Below are positions 1 to 8,894 of a DNA stretch of 64,000 nucleotides, one piece after another; the first letter of the stretch is position 1, and each line of letters starts with the position of its first letter. The notes below the pieces were generated by a model that had not been told where the DNA came from, searched no databases, and saw only the letters and a program-made list of their open reading frames with translations. Source of the stretch: Bradyrhizobium sp. AZCC 1721 (lineage in GTDB: Bacteria; Pseudomonadota; Alphaproteobacteria; Rhizobiales; Xanthobacteraceae); the NCBI RefSeq assembly GCF_036924715.1, contig NZ_JAZHSB010000001.1:3215001-3279000 (forward strand), given 5' to 3'. Both the position numbers and the translations under genes were made by a program.

Positions 1-236
1 CGATCAACCAGGTCCGGCCATTGATGGGCGCGGACCTGATCATCGTCGTGTTCGCGGTGGTGGTGATTGGCGGTATGGGATCGATCATGGGATCGATCAT
101 CACCGGATTTGCGCTCGGCGTAATCGAGGGACTGACCAAGTATTTTTATCCCGAAGCTTCCAACACCGTGGTGTTCGTCCTGATGGTGCTGGTGTTGCTG
201 CTGAAGCCAACGGGACTGACTGGACGGGCTGCCTGA
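1..236 (+). CDS. livH: Branched-chain amino acid ABC transporter permease LivH, C-terminal part
   Basis: The gene enters from the left edge, so only about 77 C-terminal residues are visible, read in frame from base 3. They contain the conserved segment FAVVVIGGMGSIMGSIITG, followed by a last hydrophobic helix (VVFVLMVLVLLLKPTGL) and a short tail. This ending is typical of inner-membrane LivH-type permeases, which form the channel with LivM for branched-chain amino acids or related amides. The stop is one base before the livM start, so the two are cotranscribed and probably coupled. Substrate cannot be told from this fragment. Confidence 0.85.
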   Translation, partial: INQVRPLMGADLIIVVFAVVVIGGMGSIMGSIITGFALGVIEGLTKYFYPEASNTVVFVLMVLVLLLKPTGLTGRAA

Positions 237-237
237 C

Positions 238-1206
238 ATGAGCACATTGACTGACGACACACTGCCGATAACGCCGCAAGCGATGCGCGACGAAATGATC
301 GTGTTCGCCGGGATGGCGGTGCTGCTGGGGCTCGTACCCCTGACGGGCATCTATCCGTTCTTCGTGATGCAGGCGCTGTGCTTCGCGCTGCTTGCTTGCG
401 CTTTCAACCTCCTGATCGGCTATGGCGGCCTGCTGTCGTTCGGCCACGCCATGTTTCTGGGGACCGCGGGCTACTGCTCGGCGCATGCGCTCAAGGTCTG
501 GGGTGTAACGCCGGAAGTCGGAATTCTGGTCGGTGTCGCCGGCGCCGCCGCGCTTTCCGTCGTCACCGGCTTCATCTCGATCCGTCGCCAGGGCATCTAC
601 TTTTCGATGATCACGCTGGCGCTCTCGCAGCTCCTGTATTTCATCTATCTGCAGGCACCGTTCACGCATGGCGAGGACGGCATCCAGGGTATTCCGCAGG
701 GCTATCTGTTTGGAATATTCAATCTCGCCAAGCCCACGGTGCTTTACTACGTGGTGCTTGCCGGATTCCTCGGCGGCTTCCTCCTGATCTACCGCACCAT
801 CAACTCGCCGTTCGGCGAGGTCTTGAAAGCCATTCGCGAAAACGAGCCGCGCGCGATCTCGCTGGGCTACAAGACTGACCAGTACAAGCTGCTCGCTTTC
901 ATCCTCTCCGGAACGATTGCGGGCTTTGCGGGTTCGCTGAAGGTGTTCGTGGCGCAGAACGCCTCCCTCACCGACGTGCACTGGACGATGTCGGGTGAAA
1001 TCGTGCTGATGACGCTGGTCGGCGGCCTCGGCACGGTGTTCGGTCCGGTCGTTGGGGCCTTCGTTATCATTGCCATGCAGCAATATCTGGCCGGCTTCGG
1101 CCAATGGGTGACGGTGATCCAGGGCGTCATCTTCGTGGCCTGCGTGTTGACGTTCCGCCGAGGCATCATCGGCGAGATCGCGCATTATTTCCGCCGATCC
1201 CTCTAA
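238..1206 (+). CDS. livM: Branched-chain amino acid ABC transporter permease LivM
   Basis: A 322-residue polytopic inner-membrane protein with about eight to nine hydrophobic segments. It carries the LivM signature GYGGLLSFGHAMFLGTAGY near residues 60-80 and the cytoplasmic ATPase-contact loop FGEVLKAIRENEPRAISLGY near residues 190-210. It would pair with LivH to import branched-chain amino acids or structurally related compounds. The ATG at 238 follows the livH stop by one base. No LivG or LivF ATPase follows on the right, so these must lie to the left of the window or elsewhere. Family assignment is firm; substrate is inferred only. Confidence 0.92.
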   Translation: MSTLTDDTLPITPQAMRDEMIVFAGMAVLLGLVPLTGIYPFFVMQALCFALLACAFNLLIGYGGLLSFGHAMFLGTAGYCSAHALKVWGVTPEVGILVGVAGAAALSVVTGFISIRRQGIYFSMITLALSQLLYFIYLQAPFTHGEDGIQGIPQGYLFGIFNLAKPTVLYYVVLAGFLGGFLLIYRTINSPFGEVLKAIRENEPRAISLGYKTDQYKLLAFILSGTIAGFAGSLKVFVAQNASLTDVHWTMSGEIVLMTLVGGLGTVFGPVVGAFVIIAMQQYLAGFGQWVTVIQGVIFVACVLTFRRGIIGEIAHYFRRSL

Positions 1207-1301
1207 AAACGGCGGTTTGGGCGCAGTTTTTCGGCTCCACAAAGTGGTGGATGACCCGGTTCCTGGGGCCGGACGTCGCGCGCTTTTCCCTCGAATGATC
1301 T

Positions 1302-1319
1302 ATGACAGTTTTGTGACAG
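1302..1319 (-). promoter_or_regulatory. PHO-box-like PhoB binding site upstream of DUF47-pit
   Basis: The plus strand reads ATGACAG-TTTT-GTGACAG; read on the minus strand this is CTGTCAC-AAAA-CTGTCAT, two direct 7-mers with a 4-bp spacer. That matches the PHO box consensus (CTGTCAT, 4 bp, CTGTCAT) at all but one position. It lies 41 bp before the ATG of the DUF47 gene and points away from it. In Sinorhizobium meliloti the homologous orfA-pit operon is repressed by PhoB, so a repressor role is plausible here. That last step is inference. Confidence 0.7.
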
Positions 1320-1359
1320 CGCGCTCCGCGGCTGTTTCTGAACGACGGAAAAAATACCC

Positions 1360-2004
1360 ATGCTGCGCTGGTTTCGTGCCTTTTTGCCCAAAGAGGAGCG
1401 GTTTTTTGACCTATTTGCCCGCCACGCCCAGACGGTCGTGCAGGGCGCGCTGGCGTTGCAGGACATGATGCGCGGCGGCGACGAGACGCCGGTATTCTGC
1501 CAGCGAGTCAATCAGTTCGAACACGACGCCGACGGAATCACCCGCGAGGTCCTGACCGCGGTCCGCCGCACCTTCATTACCCCGTTCGACCGCGGCGACA
1601 TCAAGAATCTGATCACGTCGATGGACGACGCGATCGACCAGATGCAGCAGACCGCGAAGGCGGTGGTGCTGTTCGAGGTCCGAACGTTCGAGCCTCCGAT
1701 GCGCGAAATAGCCACGCTGTTGGTCGAGTGCGCCAATCTCGTCAGCCGCGCGATCCCGCTGATGCAGTCGATCGGCAACAACGTCGCGATGCTGACCGCC
1801 ATCACCGAGGAAATCGGAAAGCTGGAGGGCCGTATCGACGATCTTCACGACATCGGCTTGAAGGAACTGTTTCTCAAGCACCGCAACGGCAATTCGATGG
1901 ACTTCGTCGTCGGCGCCGAGATCTACAAGCATCTCGAAAAAGTATCCGATCGCTTCGACGACGTCGCCAACGAGATCAACTCGATCGTGATCGAACAGGT
2001 ATAG
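1360..2004 (+). CDS. DUF47 family (PhoU-like) phosphate transport regulator
   Basis: A 214-residue all-helical soluble protein of the DUF47/TIGR00153 family, distantly related to PhoU. Seen in the sequence: the N-terminal MLRWFRAFLPKEERFFDLF block, the FEHDADGITREV helix with acidic metal-binding-type residues, and the closing segment HLEKVSDRFDDVANEINSIV typical of PhoU-like bundles. Its stop is 15 bases before the Pit gene. The pair is the DUF47-pit (orfA-pit) operon, in which the first protein is thought to regulate the low-affinity phosphate transporter. Length is normal for the family. Confidence 0.9.
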   Translation: MLRWFRAFLPKEERFFDLFARHAQTVVQGALALQDMMRGGDETPVFCQRVNQFEHDADGITREVLTAVRRTFITPFDRGDIKNLITSMDDAIDQMQQTAKAVVLFEVRTFEPPMREIATLLVECANLVSRAIPLMQSIGNNVAMLTAITEEIGKLEGRIDDLHDIGLKELFLKHRNGNSMDFVVGAEIYKHLEKVSDRFDDVANEINSIVIEQV

Positions 2005-2019
2005 GGCAGGGCCAATTCA

Positions 2020-3015
<996 letters not shown>

Positions 3016-3024
<9 letters not shown>

Positions 3025-3339
3025 TCCGGTGACGAGTTTAAGCCCGACGATGCCGGCCACGATCAGTCCGATGCAGGCGAGGCGGGCGGCGGTCGCGGGT
3101 TCGCCGAACAGCGCGATGCCCAGGATGGCCGTTCCGACCGCGCCGATGCCGGTCCATACCGCGTAGGCGGTTCCGATCGGAAGCGCTTTCAAGGCAAGGC
3201 CGAGCAGGACGATGCTCCCTGCCATGCAGGCGAGCGTCAGGACGGATGGAACAAGTCGCGTGAAACCCTCGGTATATTTGAGGCCGATCGCCCAACCCAC
3301 TTCCATGAGACCGGCGACGAACAACACGATCCAGGCCAT
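3016..3339 (-). CDS. sugE: SMR family guanidinium exporter (SugE/Gdx type)
   Basis: A 107-residue protein with four hydrophobic helices, the normal size for small multidrug resistance proteins. It begins [20 protein letters not shown]; the conserved glutamate of helix 1 (E13 in the GLMEVGWA context) is the coupling residue, and the following GLKYTEGF is the SugE/Gdx subtype signature. Members export guanidinium in exchange for protons. I chose the ATG at 3339 over upstream in-frame codons because it has a GGAGGG Shine-Dalgarno and lies just behind the riboswitch. The gene is convergent with pit and overlaps it by 9 bases. Confidence 0.92.
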
Positions 3340-3357
3340 GACAACCCTCCGAACCAG

Positions 3358-3406
3358 GCAGGGTCGTCCCCGCGGATGAGCTGCAAAATTGGAAGGCCGT
3401 CCTTCC
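3358..3406 (-). promoter_or_regulatory. Guanidine-II (mini-ykkC) riboswitch
   Basis: On the minus strand two short hairpins stand in tandem. Hairpin 1 at 3406-3391 is GGAAGG-ACGG-CCTTCC, a perfect 6-bp stem. Hairpin 2 at 3373-3358 is GCGGGG-ACGA-CCCTGC, a 6-bp stem with one G-U pair. Both loops are ACGR, the defining feature of the mini-ykkC/guanidine-II class. A GGAGGG ribosome site follows, then the SugE start at 3339. In this class guanidinium binding holds the hairpins as a loop-loop pair and frees the ribosome binding site, switching the exporter on. Confidence 0.9.
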
Positions 3407-3494
3407 GCTGCCGATATGGGACTGGCCAGGAGCCCTCGCAACCACCAAATGAGGCTTGATCAGCGCGGTTTTCCCTGCCAAACGCTCGAGCCTC

Positions 3495-5114
3495 ATGTCC
3501 GACATTGCCGTTACAGCCGAATCGCCGTCCCGCTCGCCGCTATCAGCTGAAGTCGCGCGGCGGCGCACATTTGCGATCATCTCCCATCCGGACGCCGGCA
3601 AAACCACGCTGACCGAGAAGCTCCTGCTGTTCGGCGGCGCCATCAATCTGGCAGGGCAGGTCAAGGCCAAGGGCGAGCGGCGCAATACCCGTTCCGACTG
3701 GATGAAGATCGAGCGCGAGCGCGGCATCTCGGTCGTGACCTCGGTGATGACCTTCGAATTCCAGGACCTCGTCTTCAACCTCTTGGACACGCCCGGCCAC
3801 GAAGACTTCTCGGAAGACACCTACCGGACGCTGACCGCGGTCGATTCCGCCGTCATGGTGATCGACGCCGCCAAGGGCATCGAGGCGCGGACGCGAAAGC
3901 TGTTCGAGGTGTGTCGGCTGCGCGACATTCCGATCATCACCTTCATCAACAAGATGGACCGCGAGAGCCGCGACACGTTCGAACTGCTGGACGAGATCGA
4001 AAAGACGCTGGCGCTCGACACCACCCCGATGACCTGGCCGGTCGGTCGCGGCCGCGACTTCCTCGGCACCTACGACGTCGTCAACGGCGGCGTGCGCCTG
4101 CTCGAAGGCGGCGGCGCCAAGACCGGCGCGACCGAGCAGATCGATATCGCCGATCTTGCCGGCCGCAACCCCAATCTCGACGTCGCCGAGATCAAGGACG
4201 AACTCGCGCTGGTGTCGGAAGCCTGCAAGCCGTTCGAGCTGGACGCGTTTCGCGAGGGCCATCTGACGCCGGTCTATTTCGGCAGCGCGCTGCGCAATTT
4301 CGGCGTCGGCGACTTGCTGGAAGGTCTTGGCAAGTTTGCGCCGGCGCCGCGGGCGCAGGACAGCAATTTGCGCAAGGTCGAAGCAGCCGAGCCGCGCATG
4401 AGCGCCTTCGTGTTCAAGATCCAGGCCAATATGGATCCGAACCACCGCGACCGCATCGCGTTCGCACGGCTGTGCTCCGGCAAGCTCAGCCGCGGCATGA
4501 AAGCGAAGCTGGTGCGGACCGGCAAAAACATGTCGCTGTCGTCGCCGCAGTTCTTCTTCGCGCAGGATCGCTCGGTGGCCGATGAGGCGTTTGCCGGCGA
4601 CGTCGTCGGCATTCCGAACCACGGTACCTTGCGGATCGGCGATACGCTGACGGAAGGCGAGGACATCACCTTCGTCGGCGTTCCGAGTTTTGCGCCGGAA
4701 ATCGTCCGCCGCGTGCGGTTGACGGATGCAATGAAGGCCAAGAAGCTGAAAGAGGCGCTGCAGCAGATGTCGGAAGAGGGCGTGGTGCAGGTGTTCCGGC
4801 CCCGCGACGGCGCACCGGCGCTGGTCGGCGTCGTCGGTCCGCTGCAGCTCGACGTGCTGAAGGCACGGCTCGACGCGGAATATTCGCTGCCGGTGGAATT
4901 CGAAGTCTCGGAATTCCAGCTCGCGCGCTGGGTCTCGTCCGACGACCGCAAGAAGTTAGAGGCCTTCATCGCGGCCAACGGCTCGGGCATCGCCGACGAC
5001 GTCGACGGCGATCCCGTGTTCATGGCCAAGAACGAGTTTTACCTGGGCTATACCAGGGAGCGCGCCGAAGGGATCACGTTCTCCAACGTCAAGGACGTGA
5101 AGAAGAAGGCGTAA
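3495..5114 (+). CDS. prfC: Peptide chain release factor 3
   Basis: A 539-residue translational GTPase that recycles RF1 and RF2 from the ribosome after peptide release. GTPase motifs are clear: P-loop SHPDAGKTTLTEKLL near residue 35, DTPGHEDFSEDTY (G3) and FINKMDRESRD (G4), followed by the beta-barrel domain 2 and the RF3 C-terminal domain (GVVQVFRPRDGAPALVGVVG). I use the ATG at 3495; an in-frame TTG 39 bases upstream is less likely. It is divergent from sugE. The RF3-specific insert separates it from EF-G. Length is normal. Confidence 0.96.
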   Translation: MSDIAVTAESPSRSPLSAEVARRRTFAIISHPDAGKTTLTEKLLLFGGAINLAGQVKAKGERRNTRSDWMKIERERGISVVTSVMTFEFQDLVFNLLDTPGHEDFSEDTYRTLTAVDSAVMVIDAAKGIEARTRKLFEVCRLRDIPIITFINKMDRESRDTFELLDEIEKTLALDTTPMTWPVGRGRDFLGTYDVVNGGVRLLEGGGAKTGATEQIDIADLAGRNPNLDVAEIKDELALVSEACKPFELDAFREGHLTPVYFGSALRNFGVGDLLEGLGKFAPAPRAQDSNLRKVEAAEPRMSAFVFKIQANMDPNHRDRIAFARLCSGKLSRGMKAKLVRTGKNMSLSSPQFFFAQDRSVADEAFAGDVVGIPNHGTLRIGDTLTEGEDITFVGVPSFAPEIVRRVRLTDAMKAKKLKEALQQMSEEGVVQVFRPRDGAPALVGVVGPLQLDVLKARLDAEYSLPVEFEVSEFQLARWVSSDDRKKLEAFIAANGSGIADDVDGDPVFMAKNEFYLGYTRERAEGITFSNVKDVKKKA

Positions 5115-5142
5115 GCGGCCACCCTTCCTGCACCAATCTCCG

Positions 5143-5247
5143 CTGTCGTCCTCCGCGAAAGCGGGGGACCCAGTACGCCGCGGCTTATCCGTAAATAACT
5201 GACGTCTCTTGAATACTGGATCGTCCGGTCGAGCCGGACGATGACAG
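5143..5247. repeat. REP-like palindromic pair
   Basis: Two imperfect arms face each other: CTGTCGTCCTCCGCGAAAGC...CCAGTA at 5143-5175 and TACTGGATCGTCCGG...GATGACAG at 5214-5247. Each arm also folds on itself. The layout matches the better-preserved element at 19529-19653, and such arms recur between genes in Bradyrhizobium. It occupies most of the 261-base gap between prfC and the enoyl-CoA hydratase. Mobility or function is not shown here. Confidence 0.6.
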
Positions 5248-5375
5248 TTGGGCTGGTTGCTTGCTCACTCATGCATCCAGTGGATGCCTGCATGCAGCCT
5301 TGATAAGCCTCTTGTGCCGCTGCCTCGCCTCCGGAAGTATCCACTGGATGCTTTTTTGGAAAAGGGAGACCGCCC

Positions 5376-6099
5376 ATGACTGATCTCGCAACCTATTCCC
5401 GTTCCGGCCCGTTCGGCACCGTCGTGATCGACGATGGCAAGGCCAATGTGATGTCGCTTGCCATGCTCAACGCCCTGCATGTGGCCTTCGATCAGGCGGA
5501 AAAGGACAAGACGGTGGTGATCCTGAAGGCCCGCGGCAAGCATTTTTCAGGAGGATTCGACCTCAACGTCTTCGCCAAAGGCAGCGCCCAGGACCAATAT
5601 CTGATGGTGAAAGCGGGCGCGGAACTGGCCTTGCGCATCCTCTCGTTCCCGACGCCGGTGGTGGCGGCATGCCAGGGTAATGCCTATCCGATGGGGGCTT
5701 TCCTGATCATGTCCAGCGACCACCGGATTGCCGCCGGGCGACTACCGGATCGGCATGAACGAGGTCGCGATCGGGCTCACCGTGCCGCGTTTTGCAATCG
5801 AAATCGCACGGCAGCGGCTGACGCCAGCCTATTTCAGCAGGGCAGTGATGACCGGGGAGATGTTCGGCCCCATGGAGGCCGTCACCGCCGGCTTCTTTGA
5901 CCGCGTCGTCCCGGCGGATGCGCTGGAGCGCAGCGCCGAGGAGACCGCACAGGCGCTCGCCACGCTCAACATGGCCGCCCATGCCGCCACCAAGGCGCGG
6001 GCGCGCGGGGCGGTGATCAAGATGATCCGCGCCATGATCGACGAGGACATTACGCCGCAGTACGGCGAGGACCGCGTTGCCAAACAGGCATCGGCCTGA
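5376..6099 (+). pseudogene. Enoyl-CoA hydratase/isomerase family protein, frameshifted
   Basis: Two overlapping frames give one crotonase-family protein. The first (from ATG 5376) runs through KARGKHFSGGFDLNVF (oxyanion-hole region) and FLIMSSDHRIAA. The second resumes at about 5737 with GDYRIGMNEVAIGLTVP and runs to 6099. The break lies at the GGG of 5736-5738; removing one G would restore about 240 residues, the usual family length. The product would hydrate or isomerise enoyl-CoA thioesters; the substrate is unknown. A sequencing error is as likely as a real mutation, since both halves are otherwise well conserved. Confidence 0.8.
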
Positions 6100-6137
6100 C
6101 GGAAAGCTTCGGCCGCCTGGCAGTGGCGTCGCGTCTC

Positions 6138-6716
6138 ATGCCTTTGTATGAAGGGAGCATGACCGCAAAGCCGCGCCGGGCGACCTATCGCCATGGCAAT
6201 CTGAAATCCGAAGCGCTGAAGGCCGCCACCCGTTTGGTGGCCGCGGCCGGCCATGAGCAATTGAGCCTGCGCGAGGTCGCGGAGGCCGTCGGCGTCGCGC
6301 ATCGATCGCTGTACAATCATTTCGCTGACCGCGAAGCGCTGCTCGACGCGGTTGCGGCCGAGGCCTACACGAGGCTCGCCGCCATCCTCGTCAAGGCAGA
6401 GACGCCACAGGACTACACCGCGAAATATGTCCGCTTCGCGCTTGCCAACCGCGGGCTGTACGCCCTGATGACGAGCCGCCCGCACGCCACCATGAAGCAC
6501 AATCCGCCGCTGCAGGCCGCGGTTCACAAGGTCATCGCCCAGGCCGTGCGGGTATTCTGCCAGGATATCGGGAGCCCGGCCGAGCGTCGCCGCGCGGTGA
6601 TGAAGGTCTACATTACGCTCTATGGTGGCATCTCGCTCTATACCGCCGGCGTCCTCGATCAGCCCAGCGAGAAAGCCCTGATTGCGGAACTGTCCGCGAT
6701 GAACGCAGGGATGTGA
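6138..6716 (+). CDS. TetR/AcrR family transcriptional regulator with WHG-type C-terminal domain
   Basis: The N-terminal helix-turn-helix is plain: YRHGNLKSEALKAAT, then LSLREVAEAVGVAHRSLYNH as the HTH and FADREALLDAVAAEAY after it. The C-terminal half has LYALMTSRP, close to the WHG ligand-binding domain family. It probably represses a neighbouring or own promoter in response to a small molecule. The start is uncertain: GTG 6123, ATG 6138 and ATG 6159 are all in frame, and the purine-rich stretch lies too close to 6159. It follows the enoyl-CoA hydratase by about 40 bases, which suggests functional linkage. Confidence 0.85.
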   Translation: MPLYEGSMTAKPRRATYRHGNLKSEALKAATRLVAAAGHEQLSLREVAEAVGVAHRSLYNHFADREALLDAVAAEAYTRLAAILVKAETPQDYTAKYVRFALANRGLYALMTSRPHATMKHNPPLQAAVHKVIAQAVRVFCQDIGSPAERRRAVMKVYITLYGGISLYTAGVLDQPSEKALIAELSAMNAGM

Positions 6717-6788
6717 ACACCGTCCGCCTTGATACGGGACGAAGCGCGCATCAGCTTAGTCGGGTCGCCTCTTAGGACTTAGGGCCGC

Positions 6789-7391
6789 ATGTTCCGGTGC
6801 ATCATCGTCTGCCTGATCACCACATTCGTCGGGATGAGCGCCGCCGACGCCCAGTCGCGGCGCCAGATCGACGCCACGCCATTTTCGCACGCGCCCTGCA
6901 GCGTGCTCGACGGCCAGCCGTGCACGCCGTCATTTTGCAGCGTGTTCAACGAAGGTCCCTGTATTCCCGAGATCGATTATCCGTACGGCCAGAATCTGCA
7001 ACTCACGATCGAAAGCGTGCCTCCACAGGATCAGGCCGCGAAATACCGGAAGCCGGATCATGATCTCGATACGATCGGCGACCTCTTTGCGGCGTTGCGC
7101 TCCTGTTGGTCGCCGCCACCTTCCGACATCGCGCGTCAGGGCATGCAGATGTCGGTTCGGTTCAGCTTCAAGCGCTCGGGTGAGATCATCGCTACGCCCC
7201 GCGTGACCTATGCCACGGCAGGCGTTCCGGCCGACACCCGCGCTACCTATCTCAACGCGATCAATGCGTCGCTGGCGGCCTGTACGCCGCTGAAGTTTAC
7301 CGGCGGGCTTGGCGGCGCGCTTGCCGGGCGGCCGATCGCGATCCGCTACGTCGACAACCGCGATCTAGGCAAGCAGGCGGAGAAGCCGTAA
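6789..7391 (+). CDS. Hypothetical secreted protein
   Basis: A 200-residue protein with a signal peptide (FRCIIVCLITTFVGMSAADA, cleavage near ADAQS). A Cys-rich stretch follows (HAPCSVLDGQPCTPSFCSVF...GPCIPEIDYPYG) with four closely spaced cysteines, then a domain with YAALRSCW-like and MSVRFSFKRSGEIIATPRVTY segments. The latter resembles the TonB C-terminal-like layout seen in other rhizobial secreted proteins, but I cannot assign a family. Probably periplasmic. Function unknown. Confidence 0.7.
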   Translation: MFRCIIVCLITTFVGMSAADAQSRRQIDATPFSHAPCSVLDGQPCTPSFCSVFNEGPCIPEIDYPYGQNLQLTIESVPPQDQAAKYRKPDHDLDTIGDLFAALRSCWSPPPSDIARQGMQMSVRFSFKRSGEIIATPRVTYATAGVPADTRATYLNAINASLAACTPLKFTGGLGGALAGRPIAIRYVDNRDLGKQAEKP

Positions 7392-7475
7392 CGGCCGCGT
7401 GGCACATTGCGCACCAAGCCCTTAAGATGATACCCGGATAATCCGGAAAACCAGCCGCGCAACGGGAGGCACGTC

Positions 7476-8060
7476 ATGGGACTGCTGGTGTTGATCCTGG
7501 GCCTGATCCTGTTCTTCGGCGTCCACACGCTTACCACGCAACGCAAGCTGCGCGCGCAGGTGATCTCCGCGACGGGCGAGAGCGGCTACAAGATCGGCTA
7601 TGCGCTGGCTTCGATCGCTGGTCTGGCGCTGATCATCTGGGGCTTTGCGCTTTATCGCCGAACGGGCTGGATCGACCTCTGGAACCCGCCAGTGGCGCTC
7701 AAGCACATCACGACGGCGCTGATGCTGCCCGCGGTTATCATGGTTGTCGCGTCCTACATCCGCGGCCGGATCTATACGACGCTGAAACATCCGATGTTGA
7801 CGGGCATCAAGCTGTGGGCGGCGGCGCATCTGCTCGCCAATGGCGATCTCGGCTCGATCCTCCTGTTCGGCTCGTTTCTCGCGTGGGCGGTGTATGATCG
7901 CATTTCGCTGAAATATCGTTCCGACGCCGGCGCCCCGCCGATTCCCGTCGGCGGTCCCGGCAACGATTTGATCGCGATCGCGGTCGGTCTCGTCGCCTAT
8001 CTGGCGCTCGCCTTCGCGTTCCATCCTGTCGTGATCGGCGTTCCCGTCATTGGAGCCTAA
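7476..8060 (+). CDS. NnrU family membrane protein
   Basis: A 194-residue integral membrane protein with about six hydrophobic helices. It begins [20 protein letters not shown], carries the NnrU hallmark [19 protein letters not shown], and has [21 protein letters not shown] in the middle. The histidine-rich helices resemble those of isoprenylcysteine methyltransferase-like membrane enzymes. NnrU was named for linkage to nitric oxide and nitrite reductase genes; its biochemical role is unknown, and no denitrification gene lies nearby here. The stop is one base before the panB ATG. Confidence 0.87.
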   Translation: MGLLVLILGLILFFGVHTLTTQRKLRAQVISATGESGYKIGYALASIAGLALIIWGFALYRRTGWIDLWNPPVALKHITTALMLPAVIMVVASYIRGRIYTTLKHPMLTGIKLWAAAHLLANGDLGSILLFGSFLAWAVYDRISLKYRSDAGAPPIPVGGPGNDLIAIAVGLVAYLALAFAFHPVVIGVPVIGA

Positions 8061-8061
8061 C

Positions 8062-8883
8062 ATGTCCGTGCAATCTGCCATCAAGCGCAAAACGGCGCCG
8101 GATATCCGTGCGCGCAAGAACGGCGAGCCGATCGTGATGCTGACGTCCTACCACGCGCATACCGCCGCGCTGGTGGATCGGCACTGCGACGTCATTCTGG
8201 TCGGCGATTCCCTCGGCAACGTCATGCACGGTTTCGAGACCACGGTGCCGGTGACGCTCGACATGATGATCCTGCAGGGCCATGCGGTGATGCGCGGCTC
8301 GAAGCATGCCCTCGTCGTGGTGGACATGCCGTTCGGCTCCTATGAGGCCTCCAAGGAGCAGGCGTTTCATTCCGCGGTGCGGATATTGAAGGAGACCCAT
8401 TGCGGCGCGGTGAAGCTCGAAGGCGGCGTGCGCATGGCGGAAACGGTAGCGTTCCTGTCCGAGCGCGGCGTGCCGGTCATGGGCCACATCGGACTGACGC
8501 CGCAATCGATCAACACGCTCGGCTCGTTTCGCGCGCAGGGCCGCGACGAGGGCAGTTGGGATCCGATCCTGAACGACGCCCAGGCGATCTCGGACGCCGG
8601 TGCGTTTTCGGTCGTGGTCGAAGCGGTCGCCGAGCCGCTGGCGCGCAAGATCACGGAAACCATCGCCATTCCGACCATCGGCATCGGCGCCAGCGCGGCC
8701 TGCGACGGCCAGGTACTGGTGCTCGAGGACATGCTGGGCCTGTCGCCGCGGACGCCGAAATTCGTGCGCCGCTATGGCGATCTCGGCCCCGCGATCGAAG
8801 CGGCGATCCAGGGCTACGCCAGCGACGTGCGCTCGCGCGCTTTCCCGGGACTCGAGCACGTCTACGAGATGAAGAAGAGCTGA
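8062..8883 (+). CDS. panB: 3-methyl-2-oxobutanoate hydroxymethyltransferase
   Basis: PanB makes ketopantoate from ketoisovalerate and methylene-tetrahydrofolate, the first committed step to pantothenate and CoA. The 273-residue protein has the family motifs [16 protein letters not shown], the Mg-binding [11 protein letters not shown] near residue 45, GAVKLEGG, and the catalytic-region [16 protein letters not shown]. Start ATG 8062 has TGGAG upstream. No panC follows, which is common in rhizobia. The next gene begins 11 bases after the stop, so they form one transcription unit. Cytoplasmic decamer in known members. Confidence 0.95.
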   Translation: MSVQSAIKRKTAPDIRARKNGEPIVMLTSYHAHTAALVDRHCDVILVGDSLGNVMHGFETTVPVTLDMMILQGHAVMRGSKHALVVVDMPFGSYEASKEQAFHSAVRILKETHCGAVKLEGGVRMAETVAFLSERGVPVMGHIGLTPQSINTLGSFRAQGRDEGSWDPILNDAQAISDAGAFSVVVEAVAEPLARKITETIAIPTIGIGASAACDGQVLVLEDMLGLSPRTPKFVRRYGDLGPAIEAAIQGYASDVRSRAFPGLEHVYEMKKS

Positions 8884-8894
8884 CGGGGCGCGCG

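Noticed and set aside
100..1242. Long minus-strand frame opposite livH-livM
   Set aside because: Antisense shadow of a high-GC gene; its protein is Arg/His/Gln-rich, without motifs, and covers a well-supported permease.
3038..3820. Minus-strand frame reading through the SugE region and into prfC
   Set aside because: Out of frame with SugE and antisense to prfC; has no conserved features.
8400..8894. N-terminal extension of the acyl-CoA ligase frame into panB
   Set aside because: The frame is open but the ligase family starts at MDWSQHSIPAM (8895); the region is the panB coding sequence in another frame.
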